From Thermoplasmata archaeon (GTDB lineage: Archaea > Thermoplasmatota > Thermoplasmata > Methanomassiliicoccales > Methanomethylophilaceae), in assembly GCA_015063125.1 (NCBI GenBank), contig SUTB01000001.1, forward strand, positions 434,001 to 498,000: a stretch of 64,000 nucleotides of DNA, written 5' to 3'. The notes under the pieces were generated by a model. That model saw only the letters and a list, made by a program, of their open reading frames with translations, was not told where the DNA came from and searched no databases. Below, piece after piece: positions 21,163 to 30,828 of the stretch. Positions within the stretch are counted from its first letter, which is position 1. Every line of letters begins with the position of its first letter. The position numbers were made by a program, and so were the translations under genes.

Positions 21163-22098
21163 ATGAGCTATGACGTTGTGATTATCGGCGCAGGACCTGC
21201 GGGATTGACAGCAGGCATCTATGCTAGATCTAAGGGCATGGAGACGTTGCTTCTGGATTCCGGCCGTGTCGGTGGACAGCTAGTAAGCCTCTATCCGGAG
21301 AAAGGTATCCACAACTACCCTGGTTTCGAGACTATCCAGGCCAGGAAGCTCTCCGATAAGCTGTATGCACAGGCCGAATCGATGGGCTGCGACATCAGGG
21401 AGAACGAGAAGGTCGAGGAGATCAACAACGGAGAGGAAGAGCTCATCGTAGTCACTGCCAAGGGAGAGTATCACGCCAAATCCGTGATTATCGCCATCGG
21501 AATGGGAAGCTTCAAGCCCAAGAAGATGGGATGTCCGGGAGAGGATGAGCTCTTCGGAAAGGGAGTGACCTACATTCTGCCGGCCAAAGAAGAGCTGGTC
21601 GGGAAGAAGATCACCATGTTCGGAGGCGGAAACAGTGCCATCGACATGGCCCTTATCGCGAACAGCGTCGCGGAGACCACGCTCGTGCACCGCAGGGCGG
21701 AGTTCAGGGCGGACGAGTCCACCGTGAAGGAGCTCACTCGCAGCGACGTCAAGACGATCATGAGCGCGAATCTTGTATCCATCAACGGAAAGGATTCCGT
21801 CGAGTCGGTGACCCTCGACCAAGAGGGCAAGCAGATGACTATCCCCACGGACATGGTCGTCATCAACATCGGAATATCTGCGGACCTCGACGACCTCAAG
21901 AAATGGGGAATCGAGCTCACGGAGGACGGTCTGGTCAAGGTCGGCTTCGACATGTCCACCAATCGCCCCGGCGTATTCGCTTGCGGCGATGTAGTTTCCT
22001 ACGAGGGCAAGTACAAGCAGATAACGACCGCTTGCGGAGAGGCCACCACTGCAATGATGATGGCCTACAAGTTCGTCAAGAAGCCCTACTGGGCATGA
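21163..22098 (+). CDS. Thioredoxin-reductase-like / ferredoxin-NADP reductase type flavoprotein
   Basis: This 311-aa protein has an FAD motif IIGAGPAGLTAGIYA (about 7-21), an NADP motif FGGGNSAIDMAL (about 152-163), and the C-terminal FAD motif FACGDVVSYEGKYKQI. The CxxC redox pair of true thioredoxin reductases is absent; YILPAKEEL stands at that place. GGQLVSLYPEKGIHNYPGF matches the ferredoxin-NADP reductase type better. It probably moves electrons between NAD(P)H and ferredoxin or another small carrier. Confidence 0.8.
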   Translation: MSYDVVIIGAGPAGLTAGIYARSKGMETLLLDSGRVGGQLVSLYPEKGIHNYPGFETIQARKLSDKLYAQAESMGCDIRENEKVEEINNGEEELIVVTAKGEYHAKSVIIAIGMGSFKPKKMGCPGEDELFGKGVTYILPAKEELVGKKITMFGGGNSAIDMALIANSVAETTLVHRRAEFRADESTVKELTRSDVKTIMSANLVSINGKDSVESVTLDQEGKQMTIPTDMVVINIGISADLDDLKKWGIELTEDGLVKVGFDMSTNRPGVFACGDVVSYEGKYKQITTACGEATTAMMMAYKFVKKPYWA

Positions 22099-22136
22099 GT
22101 CGTTCACATTTTATCCCAATTATGCGATGACCCTTC

Positions 22137-23189
22137 ATGCGCATCGACGGGAACGTTTCCGATTTCATCGCAGGAGGTTTCATCCTGGAGCACGGGACGT
22201 TCGAGCCGTGCACCGTGATATGCGAATCAGGTGTGGCGAAGGTTGAGCACACAATTCCCGACAGATGCGATTTCAAAGCATTGTTCATCAAGGACATGGT
22301 CAACGTGCACACCCATTGCGGTGATTACGGCCTCGATGTGAAGCCCGGGATGACTCTCGAGGAACTGGTGGCTCCCCCGAACGGTCTGAAGCACAGATAT
22401 CTGGCCGAACTGACCGATGACGGTCTGAAGGACAACATCTCCAGATTCGACGTAGCGTCGGCATCATACGGTTCCGCCTCGTTCATAGATTTCAGGGAAG
22501 GAGGCGTAGAGGGATGCAGGATGCTGCGCGCATGCAGCAAAGACGCAGTAATCCTCGGCAGACCGGTATCGAAGGAATACGATCCGCAGGAGATCCATGA
22601 TATACTGGAGGTCGCAGACGGAATAGGTCTTCCCAGCATCTCCGACATGCCGATGTCCTACATCGAATCGGTCGCGGACGATGTCCGCAGGGAGAGGAAG
22701 ATATTATCGATCCATGCGAGCGAAAGGGTCAGGGAAGACATCGATTCGATCCTGTCATTGGATCCCGCGTTCGTCGTCCATATGTGCGAGGCGACCGATG
22801 GCGATCTGGCCAAATGCGCTGAGGCGGAGGTGCCTATAGCCGTGTGTCCAACATCGAACGGGTACTTCGGGAAGCAATCCCCGGTGGGAAGGATGATCGA
22901 TAACGGAGTGGACATAGGGCTCGGAACGGACAACGGGATGCTCTGCGAACCCGATCTTGTCTCGGAGGCATCGAAACTGTCTAAGATTCTCACCATCCAG
23001 GGGTACGATCCCAACGAAGCTTGGAAGATCCTTTCCAACTTCGGGGGCAAGTTATTATATCGCACGAAACAAATGGAGGAAGGAGCACAGAACAGCTATA
23101 TTACCGTCATTCCCAGTTGGGAAAACGGAATGTCCGAGGGAGGACCTGAAAGAGCGTTCCGTGCGATAACCAAGAGAGGAGTGGATTGA
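22137..23189 (+). CDS. Amidohydrolase-family protein
   Basis: This 350-aa TIM-barrel metal-dependent hydrolase has VNVHTHCGD (HxH metal ligands, about 55-63), LSIHASERV, VVHMCEA and GLGTDNGML (catalytic Asp, about 262). The order fits the cytosine deaminase/chlorohydrolase branch (COG0402-like), but the substrate is unknown. It ends 1 nt before the UspA gene and starts an apparent operon with UspA, CBS protein and GlyRS. Confidence 0.75.
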   Translation: MRIDGNVSDFIAGGFILEHGTFEPCTVICESGVAKVEHTIPDRCDFKALFIKDMVNVHTHCGDYGLDVKPGMTLEELVAPPNGLKHRYLAELTDDGLKDNISRFDVASASYGSASFIDFREGGVEGCRMLRACSKDAVILGRPVSKEYDPQEIHDILEVADGIGLPSISDMPMSYIESVADDVRRERKILSIHASERVREDIDSILSLDPAFVVHMCEATDGDLAKCAEAEVPIAVCPTSNGYFGKQSPVGRMIDNGVDIGLGTDNGMLCEPDLVSEASKLSKILTIQGYDPNEAWKILSNFGGKLLYRTKQMEEGAQNSYITVIPSWENGMSEGGPERAFRAITKRGVD

Positions 23190-23190
23190 G

Positions 23191-23628
23191 ATGGCATTCG
23201 GCAAGATCCTGGTACCCACAGATGGAAGCGAATACACAAAGCCAGCGATCAAACAGGCTGTTGAGCTGGCCAAGTTGACAGGAGGAGAGATTACAGCATT
23301 GTATGTTCTGGACCAGACAGTCCTTACGAACATGCCGATGGACACAGCGGTCATGAACGTCTACAAGACGCTGGAGAAGGAAGGACAGGAGGCAGTGGAC
23401 TTCGTGCTCAATGAGGCGAAGGAAGCAGGCGTCCCCGTCACAGTGGCCGTCAAGGAAGGAACCCCTGTCAAAGTGATCCTCGAGGAATCTCCGAACTACG
23501 ACGTAATCGTGATGGGAACTCTGGGAAGGACCGGAATGTCAAAGCTCCTCATGGGAAGCGTGGCAGAGAGGGTCGTTAGAGCCGCATCATGCCCCGTCAT
23601 GGTCGTAAGAGCCCCGGAGGCTAACTGA
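23191..23628 (+). CDS. Universal stress protein (UspA family)
   Basis: This 145-aa protein starts FGKILVPTDGSEYTKPA and ends with the ATP-binding signature MGTLGRTGMSKLLMGSVAERV then CPVMVVR. The glycine-rich loop indicates the ATP-binding class. It is tightly spaced with the amidohydrolase upstream and the CBS protein downstream. Confidence 0.9.
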   Translation: MAFGKILVPTDGSEYTKPAIKQAVELAKLTGGEITALYVLDQTVLTNMPMDTAVMNVYKTLEKEGQEAVDFVLNEAKEAGVPVTVAVKEGTPVKVILEESPNYDVIVMGTLGRTGMSKLLMGSVAERVVRAASCPVMVVRAPEAN

Positions 23629-24468
23629 ATGAGTAAAACGGTAGCAGACATCATGGTGCCCGCACCCATCGTGGTGGAGGTACCCGGAACACGCAGCGAT
23701 GCCATCAACATGATGGTGAGGAACAAGCTGACCGGTCTCCCGGTCGTCCGCGAGTCGGACGGACAGCTCATGGGAATTGTCTCCAGAAGGGACATCTTCC
23801 GCAAGTTCGAGGAGGACCAGCTCTCGCTCATCATGAAGAAGGAGATCACCACGATCACTCCCGACACCAGCATCGAGGAGGCAGCCAGGATATTCTACGA
23901 GAGAAGGTTCCATAGGCTCCCCGTCGTCGAGGACGGAAAATTGGTCGGAATCATCACACCCACCGACCTCCTGAAGATCATCAGCGGCATGAAGACCACT
24001 CTCACGGCAGAGGATGTCATGAACACCACCTGCGTCACAGCTTATGAAGAGGAGCCTCTGACATACACGATCCCCGCAATGAGGGTCAGCGACGTCACCG
24101 CACTTCCTGTGCTCGATGCTCACGGCGTATTGGTCGGAATCATCACGGACCGTGACCTCTTCGATGACCAGATCAAGGATGACGAGGCCCTCAAGGCACT
24201 CGGAATCACAGATGAGGACAACCTCGCAGGCTACAGGAACGTCCTGCCGCTGTTCTATGCGGCCACGGACTCCAACCTCCTGGAGGGCAAGCTGGTCAAG
24301 GACTTCATGGTCTCCGATCCTCTGACGATATTCAAGAAGACCACTCTCTCAGAGGTGGCGACAGTCATGCTCAACCACGACTTCGGACAGGTACCGGTTC
24401 ACGGAACCAAGGACGAGCTTGAGGGAATGATCTACGACGTCGATGTACTCAAAGCCCTTCTGAAGTGA
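23629..24468 (+). CDS. Protein with four CBS domains
   Basis: This 279-aa protein has four CBS repeats, beginning at about 5, 70, 125 and 225, each with the pattern LPVVxxxGxLxGIIxxxD. A short insert (about 185-215) separates the third and fourth. CBS pairs bind adenosyl ligands such as AMP, ATP or SAM. It is immediately downstream of uspA and overlaps glyS by 4 nt, which suggests an energy-sensing partner. Confidence 0.88.
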   Translation: MSKTVADIMVPAPIVVEVPGTRSDAINMMVRNKLTGLPVVRESDGQLMGIVSRRDIFRKFEEDQLSLIMKKEITTITPDTSIEEAARIFYERRFHRLPVVEDGKLVGIITPTDLLKIISGMKTTLTAEDVMNTTCVTAYEEEPLTYTIPAMRVSDVTALPVLDAHGVLVGIITDRDLFDDQIKDDEALKALGITDEDNLAGYRNVLPLFYAATDSNLLEGKLVKDFMVSDPLTIFKKTTLSEVATVMLNHDFGQVPVHGTKDELEGMIYDVDVLKALLK

Positions 24469-26174
24469 TTCCCTTGGCAGACAACAGCAGCAACGATCTG
24501 ATGTCGGTATGCAAGCGCAGGGGATTCATCTGGCCCTCGTTCGAGATGTACGGCGGAGTCGCCGGTATGTACGACTACGGCCCGTTGGGCTGCGCCCTGA
24601 AGAACAACATCGTGGAGATGTGGAGGTCCATATACAAGGGAAGGGAAGGTTTCGTTGAGATCGATTCCGAGACCGTCAACCCCAGGGAGGTCTTCAAGGC
24701 CTCCGGTCACCTGGACAATTTCGCTGATCTGATCACATACTGTCAGAAATGTCAGGCCCCCTACAGGGCCGATCACATGGTCAAGGATTTCTACGACAAT
24801 CCCGACATCCTCACCCCCAAACAGCTGGAGGAGGCGTTCGTGGAGCACAAGATCAAGTGCCCCGCCTGCGGAGGAGAGCTCGGACCCGTCGAGGAGTTCA
24901 ACCTGATGTTCAGGACGAACATCGGACCCGGGAATGCCCGTGTCGGATACATGAGGCCGGAGACGGCCCAGGGTATATTCGTCAACTACTCCAACCTGTA
25001 CCGCTACAACAGGGAGAAGCTCCCCATGGGGGTCATCCAGACCGGTAGGAGCTACAGGAACGAGATCGCACCCAGGCAGGGTATGATCCGTATGAGGGAG
25101 TTCAACCAGATGGAGGTCGAGCTTTTCGTCGACCCTGAGGACAAGGACTGGACCAGGTTCCCCGAGATAGAGAACGGGATGCTGGACCTCATCCCCAACA
25201 CCACGCTGCAGCTCACGACGATGTCCGTCAAGGATGCCGTGGAGACGGGCGTGATCGCCAACCGTGTTCTCGCTTACTTCGTGTACACGACAAAGCAGCT
25301 CCTGCTGTCCCTGGGAATCGATGAGAAGAGGCTCAGGTTCAGGGAGCACGAGAAGGATGAGATGGCCCACTATGCGGCCGACTGCTGGGATGCAGAGGTC
25401 CTTCTCTCCTATGGCTGGACCGAGATCGTCGGTATCGCCGACAGGGGCAACTGGGATCTCACCAGGCATGCCCAGTTCTCCGGACAGGACCTTTCGCATT
25501 TCAAGAAGTACGACGAGCCCAAGGAGATGGAGGTTGAGAAGATCAACCCCAACAGCAAGCTCCTGGGCCCCACGTTCAAAGGCAAGGCCAAGGCAATCTC
25601 CGAGGCCATCAGCGCACTCCCGCCCTCTGCCATCCAGGACGGTAAGCTGAAGGTCACGGTGGACGGCGAGGACATCGAGCTCACGAGCGAGTACTTCGAA
25701 GTCGTCAAGAGGGTCGAGAAGGTCACTGGCGACAGGGTCATCCCGCACGTCATTGAGCCGTCCCACGGGCTCGACAGGATATTCTACTCCGTCCTGGAGC
25801 ACGCGTACACCTACGACGAGAAAGAGGACTATGTCGTCCTGAAGCTGGCCCCTGTGGTCGCACCGATCAAGGTCGGAGTCTTCCCCCTCATGGAGAAGGA
25901 CGGTCTGGACACCGTTGCGAAGCAGATCTACGAGAGCATCCACAGCAGCAGGGTCGAGGCATACTATGACGGATCGGGAACCATTGGAAGGAGATACGCC
26001 CGCATGGATGAGGTCGGAACGCCCTGGTGTATAACCGTCGACTACGACTCGCTGCAGGACAACACCGTCACCATAAGGGACAGGGACACCACGGAGCAGA
26101 AGCGCATCAAGATCGCGGACGCCCCGAGGATCGTCGACGAACTGCTGGCAGGGAAGTCCTTCGACCAGCTCTGA
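24465..26174 (+). CDS. glyS: Glycyl-tRNA synthetase (archaeal/eukaryotic alpha2 type)
   Basis: This class II synthetase of about 569 aa has the N-terminal RRGFIWPSFEMYGGVAG, a zinc-binding region (CQKCQ then CPACGG), motif 2 RNEIAPRQGMIRMREF, motif 3 GLDRIFYSVLE, and an anticodon-binding C-terminal domain from about 460. It charges tRNA-Gly. The GTG start at 24465 overlaps the CBS stop as GTGA; TTG 24474 is an alternative. Confidence 0.95.
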   Translation: MIPLADNSSNDLMSVCKRRGFIWPSFEMYGGVAGMYDYGPLGCALKNNIVEMWRSIYKGREGFVEIDSETVNPREVFKASGHLDNFADLITYCQKCQAPYRADHMVKDFYDNPDILTPKQLEEAFVEHKIKCPACGGELGPVEEFNLMFRTNIGPGNARVGYMRPETAQGIFVNYSNLYRYNREKLPMGVIQTGRSYRNEIAPRQGMIRMREFNQMEVELFVDPEDKDWTRFPEIENGMLDLIPNTTLQLTTMSVKDAVETGVIANRVLAYFVYTTKQLLLSLGIDEKRLRFREHEKDEMAHYAADCWDAEVLLSYGWTEIVGIADRGNWDLTRHAQFSGQDLSHFKKYDEPKEMEVEKINPNSKLLGPTFKGKAKAISEAISALPPSAIQDGKLKVTVDGEDIELTSEYFEVVKRVEKVTGDRVIPHVIEPSHGLDRIFYSVLEHAYTYDEKEDYVVLKLAPVVAPIKVGVFPLMEKDGLDTVAKQIYESIHSSRVEAYYDGSGTIGRRYARMDEVGTPWCITVDYDSLQDNTVTIRDRDTTEQKRIKIADAPRIVDELLAGKSFDQL

Positions 26175-26330
26175 TATTTAATGATTCACCGAGATCGATA
26201 GATCCCGGTGGATCAAAACCCCCTTTTTTGTTGATTTATCTTCATTTTCGTCTATCGTACGATCAGCATCGACCTTCTTTCACCACCCTTTATATTATCG
26301 TTAATACGATTCAATATACGAGGTGTAAAT

Positions 26331-27506
26331 ATGGGTGTAAAGGACCTAGAAGATCTGAAGAAGCTATCCATGTTGAGATCGCAGATCGACGGCATTTCCG
26401 TCGAGAAGATTATGTCCACAGAATTCCCGACCATCGATTCTAACTCCTCCATCGCGAACGCACTGTCCGTGATGAAGGAAACCAAGTACCAGGACCTCCC
26501 GGTAGTTGACAACGGAACCTATCTCGGCGTAGTGACATATTCCTCGATCCTCAGGAAGAAGAGCGTGTCTTTGGATGCAAAGGTCAAGAACCTAATACGC
26601 AACATCCAGACTGCAACCGTAGAGCTCGAGATAACCAAGCTCGCGGAGATGTTCATAAGCAACAACTGCAGACAGATCCCGATAATGAACGGGAAGAAGA
26701 TCATCGGAGTGGTTCAGAGGAACAAGATCATCGATATCGTCAGGGACATCAAGGCCCTGAAGGAGATCAAGGTCTGGGAGATCATGACCAACCCGGTCGA
26801 GGCCGTCAAGGTCCATGACCTCATGGACGATGCGCTCGATATGATGATCAACGAGGATATCAGAACGCTGCCAGTCATCGATGAGACCGACCGTGTGGTC
26901 GGAGTCGTCGGAATGAAGGAGATCATCGACAACAACTGGAAGAAGGACAACAAGACCATCGGGGACCTGGCGAAGAGCTCAAGATCGCAGATCACCGTTG
27001 AGTCCATAGCGACCACCAGTGCGAAGACCATCGAGTGGGATTCGGACGTGGCCGAGGCCGTTTCGATAATGGTGGAGAACGGATTCTCCACCCTGCCCGT
27101 TGTCGAGAGCAACGCACTGGTCGGTGTGATCACCGAGTACGATGTGCTTGAGTTGATCTCCGCATGCAGGGAGAGGGACATGCTCTTCGTGCAGATCAGT
27201 GGTCTGGAGGATGACGAGAAGGATTACACTGACGCCATCTACAAGGACATCGAGACCATGATCTCGAAGGTCTCCAAGATATACAAGCCGGAGTCCCTCA
27301 ACATCCACGTCTCGAGGTACAACGAGGTAGGAGGCAACCCCAAGTACAGCATCACCGCCAGGCTCTACGTGAACGGCACTGGTATCATGATGAAGGAAGT
27401 GGGATACGACCTCACCAAGACCATGTCGGACCTGATCAAGAAGCTGGAAGCAGCAGTGGTCGACATGAAGGAATCAAAGGTATCCTTCCGCAACAGAAGG
27501 AAGTAA
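26331..27506 (+). CDS. Four-CBS protein with C-terminal HPF-like domain
   Basis: This 391-aa protein has four CBS repeats (about 17-75, 80-138, 146-205, 220-275), each with a PxxD/N...LPVV pattern, then a C-terminal domain (about 295-385; SLNIHVSRYNEVGGNPKYSI) resembling ribosome hibernation-promoting factors. It may link adenylate energy charge to ribosome activity. GAGGTG precedes the ATG and TTATATTATCG upstream is a TATA candidate. It is one of the few genes here ending in TAA. Confidence 0.8.
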   Translation: MGVKDLEDLKKLSMLRSQIDGISVEKIMSTEFPTIDSNSSIANALSVMKETKYQDLPVVDNGTYLGVVTYSSILRKKSVSLDAKVKNLIRNIQTATVELEITKLAEMFISNNCRQIPIMNGKKIIGVVQRNKIIDIVRDIKALKEIKVWEIMTNPVEAVKVHDLMDDALDMMINEDIRTLPVIDETDRVVGVVGMKEIIDNNWKKDNKTIGDLAKSSRSQITVESIATTSAKTIEWDSDVAEAVSIMVENGFSTLPVVESNALVGVITEYDVLELISACRERDMLFVQISGLEDDEKDYTDAIYKDIETMISKVSKIYKPESLNIHVSRYNEVGGNPKYSITARLYVNGTGIMMKEVGYDLTKTMSDLIKKLEAAVVDMKESKVSFRNRRK

Positions 27507-27515
27507 AACTATTCA

Positions 27516-27531
27516 GCCCCCGCAAGGGGGC
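27516..27531 (+). terminator. GNRA-loop hairpin terminator
   Basis: GCCCCC-GCAA-GGGGGC forms a 6-bp stem right after the CBS-HPF gene. Confidence 0.6.
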
Positions 27532-27584
27532 AACCCCTATTTCTGAACCAAAACGATATATCATCTGTCACACTGGATGGTGTC

Positions 27585-28124
27585 ATGCAGCTCAGCACCC
27601 CCCGTCTGATCCTGAGGCCTTGGGTCGTCACCGACGCAGAGGCCCTTTATGAGATGGCAAGGGACCCTTCGATAGGCGAGATGGCAGGCTGGAAGCCCCA
27701 TGAATCCATCGAGGAGAGCAAGGAGATCATCAACACTGTTTTCGCGAAGCCTCTGGTATTCGCAGTCGTTCTCCGCAATATGAACAGGCCCATCGGGTGC
27801 GTAGGTCTGGACAAGGATCCGAAGATCCTCAGGAAAGGCCCCAAGGACGCCGAGCTGGGCTATTGGATCGGACGCAGCTACTGGAACCACGGCTACGCCA
27901 CCGAGGCCATCATGGAGGTCCTGCGTCTCGCATTCGAGGATGAGGGAGTCTCGAAGGTGTGGTGTCAATCCCTTGATGACAACGCCCAATCCGCCAGGGT
28001 CCAAGAGAAGTGCGGATTCGGTTTCGACCACAGAGGGGTCTTCGAGAATCCGTACGTAGGCGAAGTGGTGACCTGCGTATCCGTACTGTCCAGGAAGGAC
28101 TGGGCCAAGTCCCGCACCAACTGA
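27585..28124 (+). CDS. GNAT acetyltransferase (RimJ/RimL-like)
   Basis: This 179-aa protein starts QLSTPRLILRPWVVTD and carries the acetyl-CoA motif region ELGYWIGRSYWNHGYATEA and the C-terminal CGFGFDHRG, typical of ribosomal-protein or small-molecule N-acetyltransferases. The substrate is unknown. It ends 60 nt before valS. Confidence 0.85.
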   Translation: MQLSTPRLILRPWVVTDAEALYEMARDPSIGEMAGWKPHESIEESKEIINTVFAKPLVFAVVLRNMNRPIGCVGLDKDPKILRKGPKDAELGYWIGRSYWNHGYATEAIMEVLRLAFEDEGVSKVWCQSLDDNAQSARVQEKCGFGFDHRGVFENPYVGEVVTCVSVLSRKDWAKSRTN

Positions 28125-28184
28125 CCTCAGTCGCACGTGCGCGTATGCTTATATAAGAACAGAGGTTACGCGGAATCGTTAGCC

Positions 28185-30794
28185 ATGGCATACGATTCAG
28201 CTTCTATTGAAAAGCATTGGCAGGATGTGTGGAGGGACGACAAGCACTACCGTTTCGATCCCAAATCAGACAAGCCTGTCTTCAGCATCGACTGTCCTCC
28301 CAGATACACATCCGGACCGCTCCATCTTGGACACGCGACCGGATACTCCATGATCGACTTCGCAGCACGTTACAAGAGGATGAACGGATTCAACGTGTTC
28401 TTCCCTCTCTGTTTCGATGTCAACGGAACCCCGATCGAGGTCAAGGTCGAGAAGAAGCACGGAATCAACAAGCTCGACACTCCCAGACAGGAGTACAGGA
28501 GGCTTTGCGAAGAGTTCGCTAACGGCTTCATCGAGCAGATGACTCACGATTATGAGATGCTCGGGGAATCCATGGACCCCAGCATCTACTACCAGACGGA
28601 CGCCCCTTACTACAGGAGGATCACTCAGCTTTCCTTCGTCAACCTGTTCAAGAGGGGACTCGTCTACAAGGCTAACTTCCCTGTCAACTGGTGCCCCAGC
28701 TGTATGACCGCTCTGGCGGATGCTGAGGTCGAGTACAAGGACAACGTGAACAAGCTGAATTACATCAAGTTCTACTTCGCCGACAACAAGGACGAGTACA
28801 TGCTCATCGCCACTACCAGGCCCGAGCTGCTCTGTACCTGTAAGGCCGTGGCGGTGCACCCCGACGACAAGGAGAAGTCCAAGCTCGTCGGCAAGGAGCT
28901 GGTAACGCCTCTGTTCGGCAGGAAGGTCAAGATCATCTCCGACCCCAAGGTCAAGATGGATTACGGAACCGGAAACGTCATGATCTGTACCATCGGAGAC
29001 AAGGACGATCTCGAATGGACCATGAAGTACAAGTTCGAGATGGAGAAGGGAATCGACGAGCAGGGCAAGATGACCGAGCTCGCCGGCAAGTACTGCGGCA
29101 TGCCTGTTTTGGAGGCCAGGGAGGCCGCCATTCAGGACCTCAAGGATCAGGGATTCATGGTCAAGCAGGAGGACAACCCGCAGCAGGTCTCCATCTGTTG
29201 GAGATGTCACACGCCCATCGAGTTCCTGCAGGTCCCCCAGTGGTTCCTGAAGACCACGGATTTCAAGGAGCAGGTCCTCAAGAGGGCGGACGAGATCAAC
29301 TGGTTCCCCGAGTTCATGAAGGTCAGACTCCAGGACTGGACCAACTCCCTCAGCTGGGATTGGGTCCTCAGCAGGCAGCGTGTGTTCGCCACGCCCATCC
29401 CCGTTTGGGAGTGCGAGAAGTGCGGCCATGCCGTATGCGCTACAGAGGAGATGTGCTACTGCGACCCCACACTGGATGATGCCCCTGTGGACAAGTGTCC
29501 CGAGTGCGGCGGAAAGATGATCGGATGCACCGATGTGTTCGACACATGGATGGACTCTTCCGGATCATCCCTGTACAACACATTCTGGGGAAGGGATGAG
29601 GAGCTGCACAAGAAGCTGTTCCCTATGAGCCTCAGGCCCCAGTCTCACGATATCATCAGGACATGGGCATTCTATTCCATACTCAGGGCAGACCAGATCG
29701 AGAACTCGATCCCCTGGGAGAACATCATGATCCACGGATTCATCATGGCTCCAGACGGAACCCCGATGCACTCATCGATCGGAAACGTCATCGACCCCAT
29801 ACCGATCCTCGAGAAGTACGGAGCAGATGCTCTGAGGTACTACGTCACCACATGCTCCCTCGGAATGGACACGGCCTTCAGGGAGAAGGATGTGATCCGC
29901 GGAAGCAAGATATGCAACAAGGTCTACAACATCGGCCAGTTCGCATCCAAGTTCATCCACGACGTGCCGGAGAAGTGCGATTCGCTCAGGCTCTCGGACA
30001 GGTGGATCATCAGCAAGTACTCCAAGACCGTGAAGGAGGTCACCGACTCCATGGAGGTCTACGAGTTCGACAAGGCCATGAGGGTCCTCGAGGACTTCAT
30101 CTGGCATGAGCTGGCTGACAACTACATCGAGATGGTCAAGGGAAGGGACGACGACGCTGTCAGGTACACCATCTACAATGTCCTGCTAGGAAGCATGAAG
30201 CTCCTGGCCCCTATGATGCCCTTCATCTCGGAGGAGGTCTACCAGTCGCACCTCAGGCAGATCGACGGCGGAAAGTCAATCCACCTGACCTGCTGGCCCA
30301 AGCCCATCTTCATCGACGAGCAGGCCGAGGCGGACGGAGAAAAGCTGGCCGAGGTCATCGCCCAGATCCGCGCATGGAAGGGAGAGAAGAAGATCCCGCT
30401 CAACCAGGAGCTCGCGATGGTGGAGTTCGTCGGAAAGGACCTGAAGTTCCTCGAGAGCTCAGTCCAGGACTTGAAGGACACCACCAAGGCCAAGGATGTC
30501 AAGGTCGAGGCCGAGGCGAAGCTGTCCGAGGAGGTCATCGCTGTGAAGCCTGTGCACGCCAAGCTCGGTCCCGCATACAAGGGACAGGCCAAAGCGATCG
30601 TGTCCGCAGTCGCGGCGATGGATGTCAAGGATGCGGCTGCAAGGCTCGAGTCCGGCGCATTGGAGATCGAGGCGGACGGAGAGACTCTCGCCGTTCCGGC
30701 CGAGTTCTTCCAGCTGGAGAAGGCCCTCATGCTGGAAGGAAAGTCCGTCGAGACCATCCAGATCGGCGACGTGCTCGTTCTCATCGAGCAGTGA
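28185..30794 (+). CDS. valS: Valyl-tRNA synthetase with altered KMSKS loop
   Basis: This class I synthetase has about 869 aa. HIGH appears as PLHLGHATG (about 43-51). The editing domain has TTRPELL and GTGNVMICTIGDKDD. Zinc-like CWRC, CEKC and CPEC pairs follow. The second signature, normally KMSKS, reads PMHSSIGNVIDP (about 520). The pattern IEKHWQDVWRDDKHYRFD and the editing sequence fit ValRS better than IleRS or LeuRS. I chose ATG 28185; the frame upstream to 28137 has no ribosome-binding site. The missing lysines of KMSKS may be lineage-specific. Confidence 0.85.
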   Translation: MAYDSASIEKHWQDVWRDDKHYRFDPKSDKPVFSIDCPPRYTSGPLHLGHATGYSMIDFAARYKRMNGFNVFFPLCFDVNGTPIEVKVEKKHGINKLDTPRQEYRRLCEEFANGFIEQMTHDYEMLGESMDPSIYYQTDAPYYRRITQLSFVNLFKRGLVYKANFPVNWCPSCMTALADAEVEYKDNVNKLNYIKFYFADNKDEYMLIATTRPELLCTCKAVAVHPDDKEKSKLVGKELVTPLFGRKVKIISDPKVKMDYGTGNVMICTIGDKDDLEWTMKYKFEMEKGIDEQGKMTELAGKYCGMPVLEAREAAIQDLKDQGFMVKQEDNPQQVSICWRCHTPIEFLQVPQWFLKTTDFKEQVLKRADEINWFPEFMKVRLQDWTNSLSWDWVLSRQRVFATPIPVWECEKCGHAVCATEEMCYCDPTLDDAPVDKCPECGGKMIGCTDVFDTWMDSSGSSLYNTFWGRDEELHKKLFPMSLRPQSHDIIRTWAFYSILRADQIENSIPWENIMIHGFIMAPDGTPMHSSIGNVIDPIPILEKYGADALRYYVTTCSLGMDTAFREKDVIRGSKICNKVYNIGQFASKFIHDVPEKCDSLRLSDRWIISKYSKTVKEVTDSMEVYEFDKAMRVLEDFIWHELADNYIEMVKGRDDDAVRYTIYNVLLGSMKLLAPMMPFISEEVYQSHLRQIDGGKSIHLTCWPKPIFIDEQAEADGEKLAEVIAQIRAWKGEKKIPLNQELAMVEFVGKDLKFLESSVQDLKDTTKAKDVKVEAEAKLSEEVIAVKPVHAKLGPAYKGQAKAIVSAVAAMDVKDAAARLESGALEIEADGETLAVPAEFFQLEKALMLEGKSVETIQIGDVLVLIEQ

Positions 30795-30803
30795 AACATT
30801 TCA

Positions 30804-30821
30804 GCCGGGGGACACCCCGGC
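30804..30821 (+). terminator. Hairpin after valS
   Basis: GCCGGGG-GACA-CCCCGGC is a perfect 7-bp stem directly after the valS stop and just before the next gene. Confidence 0.55.
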
Positions 30822-30828
30822 ATATTCT

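Noticed and set aside
21163-22098. True thioredoxin reductase
   Set aside because: The CxxC redox pair is absent, so an FNR-like role is preferred.
24432-25943. 503-aa minus-strand ORF opposite glyS, and similar long antisense ORFs opposite valS, the dehydrogenase and the DEAD-box genes
   Set aside because: These are antisense shadows of high-GC third-position genes, rich in Leu, Val, Asp and His, without family motifs.
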